From Brevibacterium sp. XM4083 (GTDB lineage Bacteria > Actinomycetota > Actinomycetes > Actinomycetales > Brevibacteriaceae): a DNA stretch of 64,000 nucleotides. Both the position numbers and the translations under genes were made by a program. Shown piece by piece: positions 26,744 through 34,159 of the stretch (the first letter of the stretch is position 1; every line of letters begins with the position of its first letter). The notes below the pieces were generated by a model. That model made no database searches, was not told where the DNA came from, and saw only the letters and a list, made by a program, of their open reading frames with translations. The stretch covers positions 303,462 to 367,461 of the forward strand of contig NZ_VFYR02000003.1 of assembly GCF_006489205.2 (NCBI RefSeq), read 5' to 3'.

Positions 26744-26866
26744 GGGCGTCTCCCCCGACGCCAGGTCGTTCCAGGCAGGGAATCCGGTGGCGGGTTCAGG
26801 GGTGCAGTGCACCAGCGGGGTGCCTCCGGGTCACGCCCGCAGGGGGCACTCCCCCCTCGCACGTCT

Positions 26867-26933
26867 GCCGTTCTCCGGACGCAGAGTGTCGATTTCGGAC
26901 TCGATGATCGACACTCTGCGTCCGGAGAACGGC
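26867..26933. repeat. Perfect 27-bp inverted repeat
   Basis: The arms 26867-26893 (beginning GCCGTTCTCCGG) and 26907-26933 are exact reverse complements around a 13-nt loop. The stem is far longer than the window's other terminators and has no T-run. It lies 124 nt after the FAD oxidase stop. It could be a terminator or a dispersed palindromic element (REP/MITE-like); no second copy exists in this window. Confidence 0.85.
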
Positions 26934-26963
26934 GGCGCGGGGCGCCGGGAGCGTCGGGTCGGC

Positions 26964-27070
26964 GCGTAGGTGTCGGTTCGGTGCGTAGGTGTCGGTTCGG
27001 TGCGTAGGTGTCGGTTCGGTGCGTAGGTGTCGGTTCGGTGCGTAGGTGTCGGTTCGGCGCGTAGGTGTCG
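26964..27070. repeat. 19-bp minisatellite, 5.6 copies
   Basis: The unit GCGTAGGTGTCGGTTCGGT occurs at 26964, 26983, 27002 and 27021 without a mismatch, at 27040 with one change (final T to C), and as a 12-bp partial at 27059. Nineteen is not a multiple of three, and no conserved protein spans it, so it is noncoding. Unspaced copies rule out CRISPR. Confidence 0.92.
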
Positions 27071-27204
27071 CTCCACTGCGTCAGTGCGCGGGGCGGCCGG
27101 GCGTGCGGGGCTGGGTGCCCGCTGGGCTGGTTGCCAGCTGCTTGCGGTCGGGCCGAGATCTGCCAGACTCAGCGTGAGGACAGCGACGACGAAGGAGTGC
27201 GATC

Positions 27205-28374
27205 ATGACGACCCCGGACCAGCGCATCTCGCCGATGGCGCAGACGTATCCGGCCTCGGACATCCGCAGGATGTTCAACCTCGCGCTCGACCACCCCGAT
27301 GCCGTCAAGCTCACCGTCGGCGAACCGGACTTCCCCACGCCGGAGCACATCAAGGCCGCCGGGATCCGGGCGATCGAGAACAATGAGACCCGCTATGTCG
27401 CCAATGCCGGGATCCTGGGGCTGCGTCAGGCGATCGCGGAGAAGTACGCGGTCCGCTGGGATCGGCCGGTCGGCGTCGAGAACGTCATGGTCACCTTCGG
27501 TGCGATGGAGGCGCTCACCCTCTCCCTCGATGTCACGGTCTCGCCCGGGCAGGAGGTCATCATCGCCGATCCGAGCTTCCCGAACTACCGCGGTCAGATC
27601 CACCGCCTCGGCGCGGTTGCCGTGCCCGTACCCGTGCGCGAGGACAGCGGCTTCAAGGTCCGCGCCGAGGCTGTCCGGGCCGCTGTCACCGAGCACACCG
27701 CGGCGATTATCCTCAACTCTCCGTCGAATCCGCTCGGCTCGGTCATCGATCGGGCCGATCTCGAGGCGATCGTCGACCTCGCCGAGGAGTTCGGTCTCAC
27801 GATCATCTCCGATGAGGTCTATGACGAGATCGTCTTCGACGATGCGACGTTCACTTCGATCGCCGAGGTGCGGCCCGGGTTCGATCGGCACCTCGTCATC
27901 GGCAGCTTCTCGAAGACCTATGCGATGACGGGGTGGCGGTGCGGGTTCGTCATCGCCCCTGCCGATCTCATCGCACCGATGCCGCTGCTCCAGGAGGGGC
28001 TGACCTCGAGTCTGCCGGGCTTCGTTCAGGAGGCGGCGATCGCCGCGCTCACCGGCCCGCAGGCGGTGGTGGGGGCGATGGTCGAGTCGTATGCGCAGCG
28101 CCGTGACCTCATCGTCGACGAGGTCAACGCCATCGACGGGATGAGCGTGCTGCGCCCCGAGGCGACGTTCTACGCGTTCGCCAACGTCAAGGACTGGGGT
28201 CTGAGTTCGTGGGACGTCGCGCTCGAGCTGCTGAGGCACCACGGGCTCGCCACGATTCCCGGGTCGGCGTTCGGCCCCGCCGGTGAGGGCTATCTGCGGC
28301 TGACGTTCGCCGTGTCCCCGGAGACGATCAGGGAAGCGTGCCGGCGCCTCGCGGACTTCGCGGCGACGCGGTGA
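27205..28374 (+). CDS. PLP-dependent aminotransferase (aspartate/aromatic type)
   Basis: A 389-residue class I aminotransferase. The PLP lysine is K237 in GSFSKTYAMTGWRCGF. NSPSNPLG (171-178) is the canonical cofactor/substrate motif, with D203 and Y206 (ISDEVYDE). The substrate-specificity residues cannot be resolved by eye. A clear Shine-Dalgarno (GAAGGAG) precedes the ATG. It converges with the beta-helix gene. It may act with the FAD oxidase upstream. Confidence 0.9.
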   Translation: MTTPDQRISPMAQTYPASDIRRMFNLALDHPDAVKLTVGEPDFPTPEHIKAAGIRAIENNETRYVANAGILGLRQAIAEKYAVRWDRPVGVENVMVTFGAMEALTLSLDVTVSPGQEVIIADPSFPNYRGQIHRLGAVAVPVPVREDSGFKVRAEAVRAAVTEHTAAIILNSPSNPLGSVIDRADLEAIVDLAEEFGLTIISDEVYDEIVFDDATFTSIAEVRPGFDRHLVIGSFSKTYAMTGWRCGFVIAPADLIAPMPLLQEGLTSSLPGFVQEAAIAALTGPQAVVGAMVESYAQRRDLIVDEVNAIDGMSVLRPEATFYAFANVKDWGLSSWDVALELLRHHGLATIPGSAFGPAGEGYLRLTFAVSPETIREACRRLADFAATR

Positions 28375-28416
28375 ACGCGTGACACTGTGACCCAGCGCTG
28401 CGGCCCGGCGCTGCCG

Positions 28417-29760
28417 TCAGCCGGCGGAATCCTCCTCGACGATGTCGGCGCCGTGGGCGGCAGTGATGGTGACGTTCGTCGGCACGGTGCCCGCCCCGCT
28501 GACGTGGACGCCGTCGGAGTTCTCCCCCTCTGCGCGAATCCCGCCGGGGACACTCCACGATCCCACCCGGTCGGCGATCTCGACGGTGACGACGTCGTCG
28601 CCGGTGGTCCTGATCGCCCCGCCGACGCTGAGCCGATCGACAGCGCCGCCGGGTCTGATGCTCACGCCCACGGCCTTGAGCCACGTCTGCACTCCTTTGA
28701 CGAGGCTGAGTCCGGCACCGCCTGCGGTGCTGATGTCGCCGTCGACGGTGACTTCGGGCAACGGCTTCGCCAATTGGATGCCGATCGACCCGTCGCCGTG
28801 CGTGGCGATCGCGCCGAAGTGGGCCGAGCCCATGGTGCCCTCGTAGAGGTTGAATCCGCGAGCGCCTCGCCCGAACGTTCGGATGGGGCCGGTCACGGTG
28901 AGGGTGCCGATGTCGCTGAAGTTGACGAAGCCGATGCCGCTGGGCCCGTACGAGGTCACCGGGGCCTGTGCGATCCACCGGTTCACCGTGCCCCAGTTGT
29001 CGAGGACCATGTCGTTCTGCCCGTAGGTCGTCACCGGTCCCTCGTTGGTCACGGTGTCGACGGTGGCGCCGGTGATGACGAAGACGCCGGCGCTGATGAG
29101 GTCGGCCGTCCCGGGCACGATGCCGCCATCGGAGTGGATCGGACCGGTCGTCAGCCGGCCCATGGTCAGCGTGCCGCCGCGTGGGACGGTCTCATCGCCG
29201 AGGATGCCGAAGCCGCCGACGAAGACGCCGCTGCCGCGCACGGGCTCGTCCTCCGTGCCGGCGGAGACGTTGACCGCCTCGGCGGTGATCTTGACCGCGG
29301 AGTGCGACTGTCGATTCCAGATCGTCAGTGCTCCCTGGAGGGCTTCGACGCCGTAGCTGAAGGGGCGGCGCAGCCGTCCGCGCACGTCGGCAGCGGTGAT
29401 GGTGAGCGTGTCGATGTCGATGTGACCGGAGCGCACACCGTCCTCGGCGATGAGGGAGACCTGACCGGTGGTCGTGACGTTGTGGAGGCGCAGGGTTCCC
29501 CACTCGCGCTGTTCGGTGTCGGCGTAGACCGCGGCCTCGTAGTCGGGCACGACGAGCTCGATGTCCTCGAGCGTGTTGTCCTTCGTCATCAGCACGCCCT
29601 TCGAACCGAACTCGAGGCGGCCGCCGCGCAGCGCCGATCCGGGCGGCATGACGATGCGGGTGCATCCGGTGATCGTGCCGTCCACGCGGATCTCGGGGAC
29701 CGCCTCGGCGAGGGCGGCCTGGAGTTCCTCCACCGTGGTGACTGTGCGTGATTCCGACAT
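28417..29760 (-). CDS. Right-handed beta-helix repeat protein without signal peptide
   Basis: A 447-residue protein made of repeated short beta rungs with the pattern of alternating hydrophobics and Gly/Asn/Asp turns, for example GPVTTYGQNDMVLDNWGTV, APVTSYGPSGIGFVNFSDIG and GPIRTFGRGARGFNLYEG. Residues 1-60 (VTTVEELQAALAEAVPEI) resemble the start of pectate-lyase-like helices. No signal peptide or catalytic lyase motif is seen, so a cytosolic or structural role is possible. It is unlike any characterised enzyme I can name. The start at 29760 follows AGAGGAG. Confidence 0.7.
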   Translation of the reverse strand: MSESRTVTTVEELQAALAEAVPEIRVDGTITGCTRIVMPPGSALRGGRLEFGSKGVLMTKDNTLEDIELVVPDYEAAVYADTEQREWGTLRLHNVTTTGQVSLIAEDGVRSGHIDIDTLTITAADVRGRLRRPFSYGVEALQGALTIWNRQSHSAVKITAEAVNVSAGTEDEPVRGSGVFVGGFGILGDETVPRGGTLTMGRLTTGPIHSDGGIVPGTADLISAGVFVITGATVDTVTNEGPVTTYGQNDMVLDNWGTVNRWIAQAPVTSYGPSGIGFVNFSDIGTLTVTGPIRTFGRGARGFNLYEGTMGSAHFGAIATHGDGSIGIQLAKPLPEVTVDGDISTAGGAGLSLVKGVQTWLKAVGVSIRPGGAVDRLSVGGAIRTTGDDVVTVEIADRVGSWSVPGGIRAEGENSDGVHVSGAGTVPTNVTITAAHGADIVEEDSAG

Positions 29761-29877
29761 GGCTGACTCCTCTGGCTGAGCGACCGCGGGGTTGGGAACG
29801 CCCTCAGGTGCGAGAGTAGACCTCTTCGACCGTCGCGGCGAGACCCCTGCCGCGGCTTCAGCACGCCGCGAACGCAA

Positions 29878-29911
29878 CAGGGGCGAGTGCACTTGAGTGC
29901 ACTCGCCCCTG
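29878..29911 (-). terminator. Perfect 34-bp palindromic terminator
   Basis: CAGGGGCGAGTGCACT-TG-AGTGCACTCGCCCCTG is a 16-bp perfect inverted repeat. It lies about 100 nt after the CsbD gene stop and upstream of the beta-helix gene start (29760), so it should end the stress-gene transcript. Confidence 0.75.
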
Positions 29912-30012
29912 CGCTGCTGGGACCGCCGCAGATGACGCAGCGCGACCGAGCCGCTGTCCGGTGTGAGATCACCGGAGCCAGGACTCGCTGATCAGCGATC
30001 AGCGCTTGTCAT

Positions 30013-30201
30013 TCAGCGACGGTCGGTGACGTCCTTCGCGGTGTCCTTGAGCTTCTCACCGGCCTGCTTGGTGCCGGCGGCGGCCTGGTCGGCCTTGCCC
30101 TCGGCCTGCATCTGCTCGTTGTTGATGAGCTTGCCGGTGGCGTCCTTGGCCTTGCCCTTGAGCTCCTGGGCCTTGTTGTCGAACTTGTCCTTCGCGCTCA
30201 T
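30013..30201 (-). CDS. CsbD-family stress-response protein
   Basis: A 62-residue, highly charged, predicted helical protein: SAKDKFDNKAQELKGKAKDA then EGKADQAAAGTKQAGEKLKD. This is the CsbD/YjbJ family, induced by general stress factors in bacteria, of unknown biochemical role. AAAGGA precedes the ATG. It is followed in the same direction by nothing until the palindromic terminator, and is preceded 53 nt upstream by the GlsB/YeaQ membrane gene, so the two are probably co-induced. Confidence 0.92.
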   Translation of the reverse strand: MSAKDKFDNKAQELKGKAKDATGKLINNEQMQAEGKADQAAAGTKQAGEKLKDTAKDVTDRR

Positions 30202-30254
30202 GGCGATATCCTTTCGTTGTTCCAACAGGTGATCCGGAAGAGACCGGATCGTGG

Positions 30255-30539
30255 TCAGGCAGCGTTCTTGCTGCGGTTCTTGATGATCAGTCCCCAGACG
30301 AACGAGAACACGATCGCGCCGATGACGGCGATGAAGAACGAACCCCACGACCAGGGATCCGAGAAGACTGCGCCGATTCCCTTGCCGCCGAAGAGGCCGA
30401 AGAGGAGGCCACCGACGAAGGCGCCGATGACACCGAGGATGATGGTGCTGATCCAGCCACCACCCTGCTTGCCGGGCAGAATGAGCTTCGCGAGCGCTCC
30501 CGCGAGCAGTCCGACGATGATCCAGCCGATGACAACCAT
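30255..30539 (-). CDS. GlsB/YeaQ/YmgE-family stress-response membrane protein
   Basis: A 94-residue protein with three hydrophobic helices (MVVIGWIIVGLLAGALAKL, STIILGVIGAFVGGLLFGLF and GSFFIAVIGAIVFSFVWGLI) and the family glycine pattern KQGGGWISTIILGVIGA. Members are small transglycosylase-associated membrane proteins of unknown mechanism, often in stress regulons. The start at 30539 follows AGAAGGA. A small perfect palindrome, TTCACC-CA-GGTGAA at 30666-30679, lies upstream and may be regulatory. Confidence 0.9.
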   Translation of the reverse strand: MVVIGWIIVGLLAGALAKLILPGKQGGGWISTIILGVIGAFVGGLLFGLFGGKGIGAVFSDPWSWGSFFIAVIGAIVFSFVWGLIIKNRSKNAA

Positions 30540-30830
30540 GATTCCATCCTTCTCTCTAGGGAACGGAGCCCGCAGACCGGCAGGCCTGCTTGGTTCCATT
30601 CCACCTGTACAGACGCAGTGACACTACAAACCTCACGCACATTTTTCAAGGATTTTTCCCGGAGTTTCACCCAGGTGAACTTGCCGTGTCGGATCACGCA
30701 GTCGGGCGTTTCCCCGCGCAGGCCCCGCGCTCACAGGGCAGGCGGCCGTCGAGGTCAGGGTTCCGACGCCGTCAGCGCGGGTCGGCATCGATACCATCGG
30801 TTCCGTCGCGACGACGGCTCCGCGATCGGG

Positions 30831-31502
30831 TCAGGTCGCCGAGGCGAGCGCCGCGTTCCAGCTTCCGTAGAACTTCCGCACCGCGGCAGCCGAGGGCACC
30901 TCGCCCTTGTGCGCCGTCGCGTACTCCCCGTACTCCTTGTACGTGGCGCCGACGCCGCGGGATTCGCAGTCGGCGACGAAGGCGGCGATCGCCCGATCGT
31001 AGGCAGCGGCGTCGAAGCGCAGCTGCCCTTTCGCGCGGCCCGTGCTGCTCGTCGCCAGTCCCGCGGCCGTGAGCGCATCGTTCCACGATCCGAACCGCTG
31101 GACGGCGGTCTGACTCGTCGGCGGCCAGAGGCTCGCGCCCTTGCCCGAGCCGATGCCGAGGTGACGCAGCAGCGCGGTGCGCTCGGCGTCGTAGCGTGCC
31201 GCGGTCAGGCCGGGCTTCGTGTCACGACGGCGGATGGAGCCGATCGCCTCGGCCACCTCGGTGACGGTGCGATCGACGAGTGCCGCATCGTCGGGGAACT
31301 GGGCGGACAGCGTCGCCTCCACCTCGGCGAGGATCGTCTCATCCGGCGCATCGAGGCCCACGGTGGTGCCGGCCGGTGCGGCGGCCTCGGTCGATGCCGT
31401 GGTCGCCGGTGTCGTATCGGTCGTGCGCGCGGACGCGAGCAGCAGCGCCCCGAGCACCGCAGGAGTGGGGGTGTGGGATCTGTCGCGCGCTGCATCCGTC
31501 AT
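30831..31502 (-). CDS. Protein with two homing-endonuclease-associated (HNHR) repeats
   Basis: A 223-residue protein. Residues 1-100 are low-complexity Thr/Ala-rich and acidic. Two related modules follow, each ending in the same signature: TAVQRFGSWNDALTAAGLA and AAVRKFYGSWNAALASAT. This FGSWNxAL pattern is the homing-endonuclease-associated repeat, a small helical DNA-binding unit. No HNH or GIY-YIG nuclease domain is present, so it is probably a DNA-binding protein only. AGGA lies 8 nt before the ATG at 31502; 31511 is an alternative. Confidence 0.65.
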   Translation of the reverse strand: MTDAARDRSHTPTPAVLGALLLASARTTDTTPATTASTEAAAPAGTTVGLDAPDETILAEVEATLSAQFPDDAALVDRTVTEVAEAIGSIRRRDTKPGLTAARYDAERTALLRHLGIGSGKGASLWPPTSQTAVQRFGSWNDALTAAGLATSSTGRAKGQLRFDAAAYDRAIAAFVADCESRGVGATYKEYGEYATAHKGEVPSAAAVRKFYGSWNAALASAT

Positions 31503-31539
31503 CCCCACCATCCTACGGGGCGGCTGAGACCTTGAGATC

Positions 31540-33138
31540 TCAGACCTTGAGATCTCGGAGGACGAAGCGCTGGATCTTTCCGCTCGGCGTCTTCGGCAGC
31601 TCGTCGACGATGTGGACCCGGCGCGGATACGCGTGTGCGCCGTACGTGGTGCGCACGGCGTTCTGCAGCCGTTCGACGAGGTCGTCGGTGTCGGAGGAGT
31701 CCCCGAGGACGACGAAGGCCTCGATGACCTCGCCTCGCACCTCATCCGGGCGTCCGACGACGGCAGCCTCGACAACGGCGTCGTCGGTGACGAGGATGCT
31801 CTCGATGTCGAAGGGGGCGATTCGGTAGCCGGCGGCCAGGATGATGTCGTCGTCGCGGGAGGCGAAGAAGAAGTCCGGTCCTTCCGCCCGGCCCATATCG
31901 CCGGTGAAGTACCACCGGCGATCCGGCGTGAACCGCTCCGCCGTCTGGCGTGGTGCGTCGACGTAGCCGGTGAACCACATCAGCGGGCTGTCCTCGACCG
32001 AGAGCGTGATCGACCCGCCGGTCGTACCGGCGACGAACCCGGGCAGCGCCTGCCCCATCGACCGGTCGGCGACCGTGGAGCGAAGACGCTCGTCCCACGC
32101 GTTGCCGATGGCCATGCCCTGTTCGGTCTGTCCCCAGTGGTCTCGCACCGTCACCCCGAGCGCTCCCGGTGCCCAGTCGACGACGTCCGCGGTCAGCGGC
32201 TCTCCCGCCGAGGAGGCTGCGCGCAGGGGTGCGGCAGCGGTGATGCCCGACTTCTTCAGGGCGCGGTAGATGGTGGGGGCGGCCGCGAGGTTGGACACCT
32301 GCAGCTCGTCGAGGAGGCGCCCGGTCGTCGCGGGGTCGAAGCCGCCGGCGAAGAGGATGTTGGGCACACCGATGGCGAGCGGTCCGACGATGCCGTAGTA
32401 GAGGCCGTAGGCCCATCCGGGATCGGCCGCGTTCCAGAACACGTCGTTGTCGGCGACGCCGAGACCGTAGCGCATGTAGGCGATGAAGGCGGCGAGCGCG
32501 GAACCCGGCACACCCACGGCCTTGGGGGTGCCCGTGGTGCCGGAGGTAAAGAGCTGGAGGAACAGACCGTCCCCGCCGATCGCCTCGGCGGTGTCGAGCG
32601 GTTGACGCGCATCGATCTCCCGGTCGAGGTCAGGGCCCGTCCCGAGCACGGGAACATCGATCCCCTCGAGTTTGGGCTGCTGGGCGGCATCGGCGACGAT
32701 GAGCGCGGCATCAGCCCCGGTCACTCGGGTCGCGATCGCCGGTCCGGCGAAGGCGGTGAACAGAGGCACTTCGACCGCGCCGAGGCGCCAGAGCGCCATG
32801 AGGACGATCGGCAGCTGCCGCGTCTTCTCCATGAGGACGCCGACTCGCGATCCGCGCCCGACGCCGAGTTCGCGAAGCAGCGCGGCAAGGCGCTGGGAGC
32901 GATCGGCGAGTTCGCCGAACGTGAGGCGGTAGGGGTCGAGTCGCTCGTCGACGCAGACGAACGCGGTGTCGGCTGCCGGGCGACTGTCACAGAGCACCTC
33001 GGCGAGGCAGAGGTCGGCGACCGTGAACCGACGGCGCAGCTCCTCGACCTCGGCCACGATGTCGGGATGTTCCTGCCACGGGGCGGGCGCCACCGCGACG
33101 TCCTCGTGCACCTGTCCGGTCGTCATTGCCTCGTTCAT
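31540..33138 (-). CDS. AMP-forming acyl-CoA synthetase
   Basis: A 532-residue ANL-superfamily ligase that activates a carboxylate to acyl-AMP and then acyl-CoA. Signatures: QLFTSGTTGTPKAVG (P-loop), WYFTGDMGRAEG (adenylate site), DDDIILAAGYRIAPFDIES (hinge) and catalytic lysine in TPSGKIQRF. It resembles acetyl/propionyl and medium-chain acyl-CoA synthetases, but the acid is not predictable by eye. The start at 33138 follows GAGGAG; ATG 33165 is an alternative. It is divergent from a GAF-LuxR regulator that probably controls it. Confidence 0.88.
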   Translation of the reverse strand: MNEAMTTGQVHEDVAVAPAPWQEHPDIVAEVEELRRRFTVADLCLAEVLCDSRPAADTAFVCVDERLDPYRLTFGELADRSQRLAALLRELGVGRGSRVGVLMEKTRQLPIVLMALWRLGAVEVPLFTAFAGPAIATRVTGADAALIVADAAQQPKLEGIDVPVLGTGPDLDREIDARQPLDTAEAIGGDGLFLQLFTSGTTGTPKAVGVPGSALAAFIAYMRYGLGVADNDVFWNAADPGWAYGLYYGIVGPLAIGVPNILFAGGFDPATTGRLLDELQVSNLAAAPTIYRALKKSGITAAAPLRAASSAGEPLTADVVDWAPGALGVTVRDHWGQTEQGMAIGNAWDERLRSTVADRSMGQALPGFVAGTTGGSITLSVEDSPLMWFTGYVDAPRQTAERFTPDRRWYFTGDMGRAEGPDFFFASRDDDIILAAGYRIAPFDIESILVTDDAVVEAAVVGRPDEVRGEVIEAFVVLGDSSDTDDLVERLQNAVRTTYGAHAYPRRVHIVDELPKTPSGKIQRFVLRDLKV

Positions 33139-33307
33139 TGTGCGCTCCTCGCTGTCGGTCGTCATCGTCCGGTCTCGACGGCACCGTGGTCCCGTGGGCC
33201 GCTGTGTCGAGTCGTTGAAGCGAGACTAGGCAAGGCGCGCATCGTTGACTACCCTCCGAAGTGGGCAGCGGGTGCTGCCGAGGCGATGAGGCGCGGATGG
33301 GGCGGCG

Positions 33308-34117
33308 ATGGGCATGGAGCACGACGAGCGCATTCGACGGTCGCTCGATCGCGTGCGCACCGGCACCGGTGTCGACCTCGCCTTCGGCGGGGTGGTCGAC
33401 GACTCCCGCGGTCTGCTCCTCTCCCACTTCTTCGGGCCCACTGTCGGTGCGCTTCCGGGCGTCACGCTGTCCTACGATGCGGGGCTCGGCGGTCGCACGG
33501 TCGCTCTGCGGCGGCCCCTGGCCGTGGCCGACTATGTCGAATCGGAGGCGATCTCCCACCACTACGACGGGGTGATTAGGGCTGAGCGCCTGCGGGCGAT
33601 CGCTGCGGCCCCGGTCGTCGTCGACCGTGAGACCACGGTCGTTCTCTATGCCGCGTTCCGCAGCGACGCCGTCATCGCCGACCGCATCCTCTCGACCCTG
33701 ACCGACGAAGCCCGCGAACTCGAGCACGCGCTCATCGTCGCCCGCACGCAGCAGCTCGAGAGCGACGCCGAGGCGGCCCGCACTCTGCTCAACCGGATCC
33801 GATCCGTTCATGGGCAGCTGCGGGCACTGAGTGCCGCGGTCACCGACAGCCGCTTGCGCCGTGAGCTGCGTGAGATCGCCGAGGGGCTCGCGCTGCCCGA
33901 GCAGCGTGAGCCGACGGTGCCGGTATCTCTGACCGAGCGGGAGACCGATGTCCTGGCGCTCGTGGCGACGGGCATGACGAACCGGGAGGTCGCCGAGGCG
34001 CTCGGTCTCACCGTGCTCACCGTCAAGGCGTATATGAAGGCGCTCATGGCGAAGCTCAATGCCCGAACCCGGTACGCCGCGGTCATCGAGGCGCAGGAGA
34101 CGGGTCTGCTGCCGTAG
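33308..34117 (+). CDS. GAF-domain LuxR-type transcriptional regulator
   Basis: A 269-residue regulator. Residues about 1-150 look like a GAF sensor (GVVDDSRGLLLSHFFGPTVG, LAVADYVESEAISHHYDG). A short helical linker follows. The C-terminal LuxR HTH is clear (LTERETDVLALVATGMTNRE, EALGLTVLTVKAYMKALM). Regulators of this type next to acyl-CoA synthetases often control acyl-CoA/short-chain acid metabolism. It is transcribed away from the ligase across 169 bp. The start could also be ATG 33314. Confidence 0.85.
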   Translation: MGMEHDERIRRSLDRVRTGTGVDLAFGGVVDDSRGLLLSHFFGPTVGALPGVTLSYDAGLGGRTVALRRPLAVADYVESEAISHHYDGVIRAERLRAIAAAPVVVDRETTVVLYAAFRSDAVIADRILSTLTDEARELEHALIVARTQQLESDAEAARTLLNRIRSVHGQLRALSAAVTDSRLRRELREIAEGLALPEQREPTVPVSLTERETDVLALVATGMTNREVAEALGLTVLTVKAYMKALMAKLNARTRYAAVIEAQETGLLP

Positions 34118-34159
34118 TTGCATGGGCCCCGTGTCAGGACGGGGTGAGAGGATGGGCTC

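Larger units (their letters stand above)
26744..27204. other. 461-bp spacer with a long hairpin and a tandem repeat
   Basis: No credible gene is present. The region holds the 27-bp inverted repeat (26867-26933) and the 19-bp tandem repeat (26964-27070), then the promoter region of the aminotransferase, whose start is preceded by GAAGGAG at about 27190-27196. Confidence 0.7.

Noticed and set aside
24743..26812. 689-codon extension of the cupin gene
   Set aside because: The upstream 560 codons are antisense to the FAD oxidase; only the last 125 codons form a cupin domain.
26964..27070. CRISPR-like repeat array
   Set aside because: Repeats are contiguous 19-mers with no spacers and there are no cas genes.
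26831..27076. 81-residue minus-strand protein spanning hairpin and minisatellite
   Set aside because: Composed of the 19-bp repeat read through its frames (RTEPTPTHRTDTY) and the inverted repeat; no ribosome binding site or relatives.
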